Origin: an uncultured Clostridium sp.
GTDB lineage: Bacteria; Bacillota; Clostridia; Oscillospirales; Acutalibacteraceae
Length of the DNA stretch: 30,659 bases
Assembly (NCBI GenBank): GCA_902471875.1
Contig: CABRLN010000030.1
Location: forward strand, 1 to 30,659
Direction of reading: 5' to 3'
Shown here: piece after piece, positions 7,826 through 15,564 of the stretch
Layout: every line of letters begins with the position of its first letter
Numbering within the stretch: position 1 is the first letter of the stretch
Program-made: the position numbers and the translations under genes
Notes under the pieces: model-generated
The model's input: only the letters and a program-made list of their open reading frames with translations
Database searches by the model: none
Told to the model about the DNA's origin: nothing

Positions 7826-9162
7826 TGATTAACAGCCTCTGTAATAGCCTTCGCCATAAATTTCAGCTTTTCTTCCGTCATACCCGGGTAAACTCCAATC
7901 CAAAAGCTATTGTTCATAATAATGTCTGTATTGTCAAGATTGGTTGCAATGCGGTACTGTCCACCACCATTTTTATAATCAATAAAGGCAGGATGCTTTG
8001 TAAGGTTGCCTGCAAACAACATTCTTGTTTGTACACCCTTGCTTTCAACATATTGTACAACCCTGTTTCTGTCAATGCCTTCTTTGCAGGTAATTAAAAA
8101 ACCAAACCAGCTAGGGTCACCATTTTTGCATGCAACAGGCAAAATAAGCTTATCCTCTGTACCCTTAAGAGCGTTCTTTAATATTTTAAAATTTTCTTTT
8201 CTTTTTTCTACAAAAGAAGGAAACTTCTTTAACTGTGCCACACCAATAGCCGCCTGCATGTCGGTTGCTTTTAAGTTATAACCAAAATGGGAATAAACAT
8301 ATTTGTGGTCATATCCCAAAGGCAACTCTCCATATTGTCTGTCAAAACGGTGACCGCAAATATTATCACAGCCTGATGGACATACACAATCTCTGCCCCA
8401 GTCACGCATTGATTTTATAATTTTATACAGCTTAGGGTCATTGGTGTAAACAGCGCCGCCCTCTCCCATTGTCATATGGTGCGGAGGGTAAAAGCTAGAT
8501 GTTCCAATATCGCCGACAGTACCTGTAAATTTCCATTCACCATCTATATAATATTTTGAACCCAATGCATCGCAGTTGTCTTCAACCAGCCACAGGTTGT
8601 TCTTTTGACAGAAGTCTTTAATATATTCAAGGTCAAAAGGGTTACCCAAGGTGTGAGCAAGCATTACAGCCTTTGTTTTAGAACTTAATGCCTTTTCTAA
8701 AGAATTTACGTCTATATTCCCCTGCTGAACATCAACATCTGCAAAAACAGGTACGGCACCAAATTGAATAATTGGTGCTACTGTTGTAGGGAATCCTGCT
8801 GCAACGGTAATAACCTCGTCACCGCGTTTAATAGCACGGTCACCCAAAAGAGGCGAGGTTAAAGCCATAAAAGCATTAAGATTAGCACTTGAACCGCTGT
8901 TTACCAAGCAGCAGTACTTAACACCAAGGTATTCAGCCAAACCTTTTTCAAATTGCTGCGTATATCTTCCTGAAGTCAGCCAAAATTCCAAAGAGCTGTC
9001 AACAAGATTTACCATTTCTTCGCTGTTGTAAACTCTTGCTGCATAAGGTATTCTGTCCCCTTCTTTATATGGCTTTTCTATATTGTGAAATTTATTACAG
9101 TATTCTTCTACCATACTTAAAATTTCTTCTTTAGCTTTTTCTTGTGACATATTTTCAAACAT
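7822..9162 (-). CDS. rfbH: CDP-4-keto-6-deoxy-D-glucose-3-dehydrase (E1, RfbH/DdhC type)
   Basis: The 446-residue protein belongs to the DegT/DnrJ/EryC1 fold but carries the E1 hallmarks. Where aminotransferases have the PLP-binding lysine it has histidine (SFYPPHHMTMGEGG), which makes it a PMP-dependent dehydrase. It also has the iron-sulfur cysteines: Cys in EDNCDALG, then CVC followed after seven residues by a further Cys. I count 61 residues between the first Cys and CVC, against the published 57 for Yersinia E1, so there is a small insertion. The enzyme removes the C3 hydroxyl of CDP-4-keto-6-deoxyglucose and needs an electron-donating reductase (E3), which is not in the window. Start ATG at 9160-9162 has GGAGG seven bases upstream. 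A gap of 101 bp separates it from rfbG. Confidence 0.93.
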   Translation of the reverse strand: MFENMSQEKAKEEILSMVEEYCNKFHNIEKPYKEGDRIPYAARVYNSEEMVNLVDSSLEFWLTSGRYTQQFEKGLAEYLGVKYCCLVNSGSSANLNAFMALTSPLLGDRAIKRGDEVITVAAGFPTTVAPIIQFGAVPVFADVDVQQGNIDVNSLEKALSSKTKAVMLAHTLGNPFDLEYIKDFCQKNNLWLVEDNCDALGSKYYIDGEWKFTGTVGDIGTSSFYPPHHMTMGEGGAVYTNDPKLYKIIKSMRDWGRDCVCPSGCDNICGHRFDRQYGELPLGYDHKYVYSHFGYNLKATDMQAAIGVAQLKKFPSFVEKRKENFKILKNALKGTEDKLILPVACKNGDPSWFGFLITCKEGIDRNRVVQYVESKGVQTRMLFAGNLTKHPAFIDYKNGGGQYRIATNLDNTDIIMNNSFWIGVYPGMTEEKLKFMAKAITEAVNQ

Positions 9163-9263
9163 TGCCTATCCTCCAACGGTAAAATTGCATTTTATTGTTA
9201 ATTCTTATGTGAATTATATATTTAATCATTATTAATGTTATTAATATAAGACTTATATAATTC

Positions 9264-10325
9264 TTAACTGTTTAATGTTAGAAATTCTCTTATTTGTCTG
9301 TCTGTTATATCAATTAAATTATCATTATTTATATAAGCCTTTGACCATTCAACAGTTTTTTCTACGGCCTTGTCAATATTCCAGTTTGGCTTCCAGTCAA
9401 GATTTGACTTTAACTTTGAGCAATCCAGCTTTAAAAAGTTAGCCTCATGGGGTGCATTTTTTTCTGCTATGTTTACCCATTTAATATTTCCTGCATAATG
9501 CTTTACAAACATATCAACAATTTCACCTGTTGTTACGCAGTCGCATTCGTCAGGGCCTACGTTGTAATAGTCTGCACAGCTTATATCTTCGTACTGCTTT
9601 TGTGCAATTAGCAAATAAGCACACAGCGGCTCAAGCACATGCTGATATGGCCGTGTTGAGTACGGGTTACGCACTACAATGTCCTTGCATTGCTGTGCAG
9701 CACGCACACAATCGGGTATAATTCTGTCAGGTGCAAAGTCGCCGCCGCCAATAACATTGCCTGCCCTTGCAGTAGAAATTGCAACACTTCCGTTTGCAAA
9801 AAAGCTGTTTTTATAGCTGTGCGTAACCAGTTCTGAACAGCTTTTGCTATTTGAATATGGGTCAAAGCCGTCAAGAGGCTCGTCCTCACGGTAACCCCAA
9901 CACCACTCGTTATTTTTATAAACCTTGTCGGTAGTTACATTTAAAAATGACTTAACAGTGTTTGAAAGCCTTACGCACTCTAAAATATTTACCGTACCCA
10001 TAACATTGGTAGAGTAAGTATAAACAGGCTCTTTAAAAGATTCCCTTACAATAGGCTGTGCCGCAAGGTGGAGTACAATTTCAGGCTTTGCCTTGCCAAA
10101 AGCTTTTTTTAGAGCATCTAAATCTCTAATATCGCCAATGGTACTGTTAATTTGGCTGTCAATATTCAGCAAATTGTAAAGTGAAGGGTTTGTTGGAGGC
10201 TGAAGTGAATAGCCATAAACATTTGCACCGCAATGCAAAAGAGTTTTGCACAGCCACGCTCCCTTAAAACCTGTATGACCTGTGACAAACACATTCTTAT
10301 CTTTATAAAAATTTAAATCAAGCAT
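9264..10325 (-). CDS. rfbG: CDP-glucose 4,6-dehydratase
   Basis: The 353-residue extended SDR converts CDP-glucose to CDP-4-keto-6-deoxyglucose. The NAD-binding motif GHTGFKG lies at residues 16-22. The TTDKVYKN stretch and the catalytic Tyr-Lys pair in DPYSNSKSCSELV are typical of RfbG, as is the WCWGYREDEPLDGFDPYS segment that separates it from GDP-mannose and dTDP-glucose dehydratases. I chose the ATG at 10323-10325. It gives the family N-terminus MLDLNFYKDKNVFVTG and overlaps the rfbF stop as TGATG, the usual coupled arrangement. An upstream in-frame start would add 14 residues unrelated to the family. Confidence 0.94.
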   Translation of the reverse strand: MLDLNFYKDKNVFVTGHTGFKGAWLCKTLLHCGANVYGYSLQPPTNPSLYNLLNIDSQINSTIGDIRDLDALKKAFGKAKPEIVLHLAAQPIVRESFKEPVYTYSTNVMGTVNILECVRLSNTVKSFLNVTTDKVYKNNEWCWGYREDEPLDGFDPYSNSKSCSELVTHSYKNSFFANGSVAISTARAGNVIGGGDFAPDRIIPDCVRAAQQCKDIVVRNPYSTRPYQHVLEPLCAYLLIAQKQYEDISCADYYNVGPDECDCVTTGEIVDMFVKHYAGNIKWVNIAEKNAPHEANFLKLDCSKLKSNLDWKPNWNIDKAVEKTVEWSKAYINNDNLIDITDRQIREFLTLNS

Positions 10326-11104
10326 CAGTCGTTCCACACCTTCCACGGAGCTTTGCCACTCGCCCAAAGCTCTTCAAGCATATTTTTTTCTCTTAATGTG
10401 TCCATACACTGCCAAAAGCCATTAAATTTATAAGCACTAAGTTGTCTGCGTCGGGCACATTCCTCAAGAGGATAACGCTCAAAAACAGTGTCATCACCTT
10501 CAATATAATCAAATATTTTAGGCTCAAGCACCATATAGCCTGCGTTAATCCAGCCACCGTCTTCTTTCTTTTTCTCTTTAAAATCGGTTATAATTCCACC
10601 TGCGTCAATGTCAAGCAAACCAAATCTGCCACCCGGCTGAATGGCAGAAATTGTTGCAACAGTACCCTGACTTTTGTGGTACTGAACAAGCTTGTTAATA
10701 TCTATTGCTGAAACAGCGTCGCCATACGTAAGCAAAAACGGTTCGTTGTGAATAAAGTCTTTAATTCGCTTAATTCTGCCGCCTGTCATGGTATTTAGCC
10801 CTGTGTCAATAATTGTAACACGCCAAGGCTCAGCAACATTTGAATGCACTGTCATTTCGTTGCCGTTTCTAAAGTCAAAGGTAATGTCGCTTCTGTGCAA
10901 ATAATAGTCGGCAAAATACTGTTTTATTACATATTGCTTATAGCCTGCACAAATTATAAAATCATTATAGCCATAGCTTGAATATTGCTTCATAATATGC
11001 CACAAAATAGGCATTTCTCCTATTTCTATCATAGGTTTTGGTTTAAGGTGACTTTCTTCACTAATTCTTGTGCCGTAGCCTCCTGCTAAAATTACAACCT
11101 TCAT
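10325..11104 (-). CDS. rfbF: Glucose-1-phosphate cytidylyltransferase
   Basis: The 259-residue enzyme makes CDP-glucose from CTP and glucose-1-phosphate, the first step of the CDP-6-deoxyhexose pathway. The nucleotidyltransferase motif LAGGYGTRISEESHLKPKPM is at the N-terminus. LLTYGDAVSAID holds the metal-binding aspartate, and QPGGRFGLLDID and GWINAGYMVLEP are characteristic of RfbF. The ATG at 11102-11104 has GGAGGT six bases upstream and gives the length of the known enzyme (about 257 residues). A longer frame to 11176 has no ribosome site and would cover the promoter. This is the first gene of the seven-gene operon. Confidence 0.95.
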   Translation of the reverse strand: MKVVILAGGYGTRISEESHLKPKPMIEIGEMPILWHIMKQYSSYGYNDFIICAGYKQYVIKQYFADYYLHRSDITFDFRNGNEMTVHSNVAEPWRVTIIDTGLNTMTGGRIKRIKDFIHNEPFLLTYGDAVSAIDINKLVQYHKSQGTVATISAIQPGGRFGLLDIDAGGIITDFKEKKKEDGGWINAGYMVLEPKIFDYIEGDDTVFERYPLEECARRRQLSAYKFNGFWQCMDTLREKNMLEELWASGKAPWKVWND

Positions 11105-11144
11105 AATTATACCTCCATTAATCGGGCAAAATACATATAGATTT

Positions 11145-11173
11145 ATGATAACACATATTTTGCTAATTGACAA
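11145..11173 (-). promoter_or_regulatory. Sigma-A promoter of the rfb operon
   Basis: Minus-strand TTGTCA (complement of 11168-11173) and TATCAT (complement of 11145-11150) are separated by 17 bp. The leader before the rfbF ATG would be about 34 nt. Its -35 hexamer shares five of six base pairs with that of the opposing promoter. Confidence 0.65.
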
Positions 11174-11195
11174 CAAAAAATATCAATGGTACAAT
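11167..11195 (+). promoter_or_regulatory. Sigma-A promoter of the GtrII-like gene
   Basis: A consensus TTGACA (11167-11172) and TACAAT (11190-11195) are separated by 17 bp. This gives a leader of about 50 nt before the ATG at 11252. It is a strong match. Confidence 0.75.
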
Positions 11196-11251
11196 GTTCT
11201 AACCATTTAAATATTGAATTATTTAAATCTTAAAAAAGGGAGTAATAAAAT

Positions 11252-12886
11252 ATGAATTCACTAACGGCACAAAAAACACTGGCTTCTGATAGCCTTTATA
11301 AGAAAATTAAAATGTATTGTAAAAATTTTTCTTTTATTATGTTTTTGCTTTTATCAACAATTGGCAGTTACACATATTTTTTAACTAACTATACAATTAG
11401 TATTGATGATTTTTCAGGTGACAGATATTACTTTGGTCAACTGTTTGCACAAGGCAGACTTACCAGTACTATTGTAAGACATTTATTTGGTCTAATAGAC
11501 AATAATATGTGGTTTATTGATTTTATGGGTGTGTTGTTGCTTGCATTTAGTGCAATTATTTTCTGCATACTTTTTGACAAATATATCAAAACAGAAAACA
11601 CTGTTCCTCAAACAATTTTTGCTTGTCTGCTTGTAACCTCACCTATTTACACAGAAATTTTTACATACACAGGTTGTACTCTTGCTATAGGCGGTAGTTT
11701 TACTTTGGTAGCCTTGGCGCTGCGATTGGTACAAAATTTCTGCGAAACCGGTAAAAAACGCAATATGGTTATATCAGCATTATTAATTGCCATAGTTGCT
11801 TCATGGTATGAATCTATAATTGTAATATATTTTGGTGCGGTATTTTCATTGCTGATTTTAAAATATATTCAGCAAAATGAAAAAGCAAATTTTAAAAATA
11901 TTTTCTTTGGTGGGTTAAAGTATGCAATTCCGCTTATTGCAGGAATTATTGCAGAATTTATAACAGGCACCATAGTTATGAAATTGGTAAATTTTCAGGG
12001 CTGGACAGGTGCCGATAATGTAAGCAGATATCTAACAGGCACTGCCGACAGTCTTATAAATATTATTCTCAGATATATAGCCAACTATGTTTTAGCTGGT
12101 TTATGGTATCTTCCTATAACCATATTTTTAATTGCAATAGCAGCTTCTGTAATTCTTTGTTTGTACTATACAATTAAAAAGAAATCTTGGTGGTTGTTTG
12201 CTTTATTTATTGGTTTATGGATAAGTCTATTTATTTTAAGCCTTATCAGCGGCAGTGCTGCCAGCTACAGAATGAGCCAAATAGTTGCTTTCTTTACTGC
12301 ATTTATTGCATTTTTAGTTGTTTACACAGTTTGTCGTACCAATAAAAAGACTTTAAAACGAATTGTCTATGTTATATGCAGTTACCTAATTATTCTGCAA
12401 ATAACTAATACAAATTACTGGTTTAATGTAGATTGTATGCGCTATGAAGAAGAAAAGTCTGTTATTCAACAGGTTGGTATTACACTTTATCAAAATTATG
12501 ATATAAATAAACCTGTTGTTTTTGTTGGTGAATTTGAACTGAGCAATACAATTAAAGATATGACCTATATAAAAACTGACAACATTGCTTACAAAGCATT
12601 TAAATCTGTTGGTAAAGAAAAACTGTTTGTAGGACCTGACGCTAAGGGAGAGTATGTTAGAAAAATAACAAAATCCTCTTGCAATTCTTATATAAACTGG
12701 TCTATAAACGCTTTTGGCGAGGTAAACACAGAGCTGTTAAATTTCTTTGAATATCAAGGCTTCAGCTTTAAACAAGGTACCCGTGATATGTTTAATGAAG
12801 CAAAAGAATTATCAAAAGATATGCCAAGGTGGCCTAACAAGGGTTCAATTAAAGATAATGGCAAATATATAGTTGTTAACTTTTAA
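11252..12886 (+). CDS. GtrII-like polytopic glucosyltransferase
   Basis: The 544-residue protein has about nine to eleven hydrophobic segments between residues 28 and 395 and a C-terminal soluble region of about 150 residues, the layout of GT-C-type membrane glycosyltransferases. The first outer loop contains acidic residues followed by a glycine-arginine pair (SIDDFSGDRYYFGQLFAQGR, near 50-69), which resembles the GtrII glucosyltransferase domain. I assign that family by resemblance, without a profile search. Such enzymes move a sugar from undecaprenyl phosphate to a surface polymer outside the membrane. It is divergent from the operon that encodes GtrA and a GtrB-like enzyme, so the three probably act together. 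GGGAG lies nine bases upstream of the ATG. Confidence 0.7.
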   Translation: MNSLTAQKTLASDSLYKKIKMYCKNFSFIMFLLLSTIGSYTYFLTNYTISIDDFSGDRYYFGQLFAQGRLTSTIVRHLFGLIDNNMWFIDFMGVLLLAFSAIIFCILFDKYIKTENTVPQTIFACLLVTSPIYTEIFTYTGCTLAIGGSFTLVALALRLVQNFCETGKKRNMVISALLIAIVASWYESIIVIYFGAVFSLLILKYIQQNEKANFKNIFFGGLKYAIPLIAGIIAEFITGTIVMKLVNFQGWTGADNVSRYLTGTADSLINIILRYIANYVLAGLWYLPITIFLIAIAASVILCLYYTIKKKSWWLFALFIGLWISLFILSLISGSAASYRMSQIVAFFTAFIAFLVVYTVCRTNKKTLKRIVYVICSYLIILQITNTNYWFNVDCMRYEEEKSVIQQVGITLYQNYDINKPVVFVGEFELSNTIKDMTYIKTDNIAYKAFKSVGKEKLFVGPDAKGEYVRKITKSSCNSYINWSINAFGEVNTELLNFFEYQGFSFKQGTRDMFNEAKELSKDMPRWPNKGSIKDNGKYIVVNF

Positions 12887-12910
12887 CTTAGAATTTTAGT
12901 TTATCATTTT

Positions 12911-12946
12911 AAGCACTTCGTAATAATATTTACGGAGTGCTTTTTT
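12911..12946 (+). terminator. Rho-independent terminator after the GtrII-like gene
   Basis: Thirteen-base arms starting AAGCACTTCG, with one G-T wobble, enclose a six-base loop (12924-12929). A TTTTTT run follows at 12941-12946. Confidence 0.88.
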
Positions 12947-13051
12947 ATGAAAACAAACATAAGTGTCCAATAAACGACACAGTTGCATAATGTTACGAAC
13001 AAATTTTCGATTTTCTCTTGATTTTCTTTCACCTATTTGCTACAATAAAAC

Positions 13052-13103
13052 TGTAATAACGAACATTTGTTTAATCAGTGCTGAACAAATGCTTATTATT
13101 ACA
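13052..13103. other. Long dyad upstream of the small regulatory pair
   Basis: The 355-bp gap 12887-13242 holds the terminator above and this interrupted palindrome. Outer arms TGTAATAA (13052-13059) and TTATTACA (13096-13103) and inner arms CATTTGTT (13064-13071) and AACAAATG (13084-13091) are separated by four-base internal loops on each side. The central spacer is 12 bases. Two nested perfect 8-bp dyads fit a regulator binding site or a structured leader. No clear -35/-10 pair was seen between it and the gene at 13243. Confidence 0.55.
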
Positions 13104-13242
13104 ATATAGGCGTTAAATATTTTAATAATATTTTGAGATTATAAAATTTTTCGCCAAAATGTAAAAACGGGATATTCCAATTTTAAATAAATTTTGGCAT
13201 ATTTCTAAAACAAAAAGGTTATAAAAGTATTAGGAGGAAAAA

Positions 13243-13467
13243 ATGATTTATCAAACAATTAATTACAACACATGGGCACAGGAGTACGAGGAGCAAACAC
13301 AAAGCTTGGACAAACATATTGCAGAGCTTAAGGAGCAACGAAAAAAATGCGACGCAGTGTATATAGCAGACGAGCTTACCAAGCGTATAAACAGTCTTTA
13401 TAATATGTACCTTGAAAGCAGACACACAGCACTTATGATGAGAAATCGTGCAAAGGAGGCAGTGTAA
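13243..13467 (+). CDS. Small coiled-coil protein of unknown function
   Basis: The 74-residue protein is mostly charged and helical. Residues 15-60 form a likely coiled coil (EYEEQTQSLDKHIAELKEQRKK onward), with no membrane segment or cysteine motif. I recognise no family. AGGAGG lies five bases before the ATG. The gene ends one base before the next start codon, and the ribosome site of the next gene lies inside its last codons, so the two are surely cotranscribed and coupled. Small coiled-coil proteins paired with a sigma region 4-like protein are seen in phage-type late-regulator modules, but no phage genes flank this pair. Confidence 0.75.
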   Translation: MIYQTINYNTWAQEYEEQTQSLDKHIAELKEQRKKCDAVYIADELTKRINSLYNMYLESRHTALMMRNRAKEAV

Positions 13468-13468
13468 A

Positions 13469-13768
13469 ATGAGGTCTTATGCCACCGAACCAAACAAGCT
13501 TGAAAATCTTTCGCAAAGTCTTGCATATAACCAATACTGTCTGACTCATCATAACAACAAAAATGAAATTGAAAAAATGAAGCGTCATATTGCTAAAGCG
13601 ATAAAAATTGAACTTACCAACAAACAGCGCTACTGCTTAACCGAACATTACATAAACAACCGCAAAATGGTTGACATTGCAAAAGAAATGGGCATTACCC
13701 CCTGTGTTGTAAGCAGACACATTTCACGGGCTGTAAAAAAACTTAAACGCACTTTACCCTATTATTAA
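13469..13768 (+). CDS. Sigma-70 region 4-like helix-turn-helix protein
   Basis: The 99-residue protein has a C-terminal helix-turn-helix of the sigma region 4 type: LTNKQRYCLTEHYINNRKMVDIAKEMGITPCVVSRHISRAVKKLKR at about residues 50-95, given here only to show the boundaries LTNKQ and KKLKR. It lacks region 2, so it cannot act as a complete sigma factor. It may be a phage-type transcription activator (ArpU/late regulator style) or half of a split sigma factor. The ATG at 13469 is chosen over a longer frame because GGAGG lies nine bases upstream and the previous gene ends one base before. Confidence 0.75.
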   Translation: MRSYATEPNKLENLSQSLAYNQYCLTHHNNKNEIEKMKRHIAKAIKIELTNKQRYCLTEHYINNRKMVDIAKEMGITPCVVSRHISRAVKKLKRTLPYY

Positions 13769-13835
13769 TTTCTATAATTTTCTTTAAAAAACTTTGTAAA
13801 ATAAGCTATATCATATTAAAACAACAATAAAATTT

Positions 13836-13881
13836 AAATACAACAACAGTCACTTCATTTAAAGTAACTGTTGTTGTATTT
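13836..13881. terminator. Bidirectional terminator between convergent genes
   Basis: Twenty-base arms with one mismatch (perfect outer 15 bp beginning AAATACAACAACAGT) enclose a six-base loop. T-rich sequence follows on both strands. It separates the small regulatory pair (plus) from the anti-sigma gene (minus). Confidence 0.8.
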
Positions 13882-13890
13882 ATTATTCTG

Positions 13891-14874
13891 CTATTTATTT
13901 ATAAATTTATTTTTTATACGCATAAAAAATTTCAGATGATGCACTAAAATTATTCTTCTTATAAGAACTTCAATAAAGTAAATCAAAATGGTTAAGATAA
14001 TAATGTTATAAAACAGTCCGTATGTTCCATTTATATTAGGTATTTTAAAACCTATTAGCATAGCATAAGCAATCAAATATGAAACAGGCAGCATGAGTAA
14101 ATATTGTAATACTGACCTAATTCTTTTATGCTTTTGAAAAGTAATAATTAATATTAAAAATACTATAGTTGTTGCTGCTGAAACAATAACAGTATTCAGC
14201 ATAAAAAGTGAATCCCTTGAACCTGAGGAAAACTCATAATTTTCACCTATTTTATCTGTATTGTGATATAGCAATATATTTTGATTATCGTCCGGGTTAG
14301 AATAATATATGGTAACAATTTGACCCTCCTTTATATCAATATACTGCTTATCATCTTTAGAGGTTTGTCCCCCAAATATATTATCAGCATAGGTATACTC
14401 TAATTTAATAAGATAAACAAGCTCCTTATTATAATTCTCTGACGGTTCTGCACCTGCTTTAAAATCAGGATTGTAAACAATAAATGATAAACCACGGTGC
14501 TGCCCACCTTTAATATTAAAGGTTACTCTGTTATTTTCTACACTTAATTTAATTAAATCGGTACTAAAAGGTACACAATGTACTTTGTTTAAATGATAAT
14601 TAGTTGCTGTAAATGTTGCAAAAACTATTATTACAGCTAACAGCACTGCCTTAACCACCCTTAAAAATATTTTTCGTTTAACATTTTTTAATGGTATAAT
14701 ATCAGGAACAATTTTTTCAGTACTATTGTTGCAATGGTTTAAAAAATTCCATTCCTTTTCACATTTAGTACAATTTTCAATATGCTGCTTAACAAATTCT
14801 TTTGTATCATTACTTGCTATGTCATCTATACATAATGGCATAACGTCTTTTACAATACTACATTCATTTTTCAA
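13891..14874 (-). CDS. Membrane anti-sigma factor with N-terminal zinc finger
   Basis: The 327-residue protein begins with a ZAS-type zinc finger: Cys5, His31, Cys35 and Cys38 (HIENCTKC). A membrane helix follows near 75-92, then an outer domain of about 120 residues, then three more membrane helices near 218-240, 250-272 and 283-305. By family it would hold the ECF sigma factor encoded just upstream at the membrane until a signal releases it. Translation likely starts at TTG (14872-14874): GGAGG lies nine bases upstream and no in-frame ATG keeps the Cys5 ligand. The start overlaps the sigma gene by 11 bp. The three-helix C-terminal part is unusual, as many anti-sigma factors have a single membrane helix. 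Confidence 0.85.
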   Translation of the reverse strand: MKNECSIVKDVMPLCIDDIASNDTKEFVKQHIENCTKCEKEWNFLNHCNNSTEKIVPDIIPLKNVKRKIFLRVVKAVLLAVIIVFATFTATNYHLNKVHCVPFSTDLIKLSVENNRVTFNIKGGQHRGLSFIVYNPDFKAGAEPSENYNKELVYLIKLEYTYADNIFGGQTSKDDKQYIDIKEGQIVTIYYSNPDDNQNILLYHNTDKIGENYEFSSGSRDSLFMLNTVIVSAATTIVFLILIITFQKHKRIRSVLQYLLMLPVSYLIAYAMLIGFKIPNINGTYGLFYNIIILTILIYFIEVLIRRIILVHHLKFFMRIKNKFINK

Positions 14875-15367
14875 GGCTCTCTTCCTCCAATTTCCTCATT
14901 AATTTTTGTCGTGCTCTATGATAAGTTACACAAGCCCAGTTTTCTGACCTGTTAAAAATTTTTGCTATCTGTTTAAAACTAAGCTCACCAAATACTCTTA
15001 AAGAAAACACCTCTTTATATGGCTCCTTCAAATTGTGCAACAGAATATGTATTGCCATTGCATTGCTTTTGTCTGTAAAATTTTCTTCAATATTAACAGA
15101 ATTATCAGCCAAATTAAGTTTTGTAATATCCTCATATTCAGCAAGGCGGTTATTTTTTTTCAGGTAAGTATAATAGCAGTTTTTTGCAATTTGACACAAC
15201 CAAACACGAATATCACATTCGCCCCTAAAGGACTTAATTGCTCCCATAGCTTTAAAAAAAGTTTCACTGGTAATTTCTTCAGATATTTCTTCACTTTTTG
15301 AAAGTCCTTTAATATACAAATAAACATCTGTAAAGTATACTTGGTATATTTTTTCAAACTCCTCCAT
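14864..15367 (-). CDS. ECF-type RNA polymerase sigma factor
   Basis: The 167-residue protein has region 2 near residues 5-70 (YFTDVYLYIKGLSKS, ITSETFFKAMGAIKSFRG, VWLCQIAKNCYYTYLKK) and region 4 near 110-160 (LKEPYKEVFSLRVFGELSFKQIAKIFNRSENWACVTYHRARQKL, boundaries only). That is the two-domain layout and size of ECF sigma factors of the YlaC/SigM kind. It is translationally coupled to the anti-sigma gene. ATG at 15365-15367 has AGGAGG seven bases upstream. That ribosome site lies in a perfect 14-bp palindrome. The regulon and signal are unknown. Confidence 0.9.
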   Translation of the reverse strand: MEEFEKIYQVYFTDVYLYIKGLSKSEEISEEITSETFFKAMGAIKSFRGECDIRVWLCQIAKNCYYTYLKKNNRLAEYEDITKLNLADNSVNIEENFTDKSNAMAIHILLHNLKEPYKEVFSLRVFGELSFKQIAKIFNRSENWACVTYHRARQKLMRKLEEESLEK

Positions 15368-15376
15368 TTTTTCGCC

Positions 15377-15415
15377 TCCTATATATAGGACTTTAATTGG
15401 ACAAATTTATTACAA
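15377..15415 (-). promoter_or_regulatory. Candidate ECF-type autoregulated promoter and palindrome over the ribosome site
   Basis: The perfect palindrome TCCTATATATAGGA (15377-15390) includes part of the AGGAGG of the sigma gene. Further upstream on the minus strand, TTGTAAT (complement of 15409-15415) and AGTCCTA lie about 17 bp apart, which loosely resembles ECF -35/-10 elements. An autoregulated ECF promoter is inferred, not shown. Confidence 0.3.
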
Positions 15416-15484
15416 ATTATTTAAAAATTTTTAAAATTATAACTTATTTGGAACGTATTTCAAGATTTTTTTAAGGTTTTATGC

Positions 15485-15490
15485 TATACT
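15485..15490 (+). promoter_or_regulatory. Extended -10 promoter of the two-component operon
   Basis: TGCTATACT gives a TATACT -10 (15485-15490) with a TGn extension. No good -35 is present. ACTAAAA (15488-15494) and TTTTAGT (15513-15519) form a loose inverted repeat across the start point that could be an operator. Confidence 0.45.
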
Positions 15491-15564
15491 AAAATAAATA
15501 TTAAATACACTGTTTTAGTATTAAGCTACATAATGCAATTATGGGGATATGGAGAAGGATTATT

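Noticed and set aside
7822..9162. Reading the DegT-fold protein as a sugar aminotransferase
   Set aside because: The PLP lysine is replaced by His in SFYPPHHMTMGEGG and the iron-sulfur cysteines of E1 are present.
10325..11176. Longer RfbF with 24 extra N-terminal residues
   Set aside because: The extension has no ribosome site, covers the promoter and is absent from the family, which begins at MKVVILAGG.
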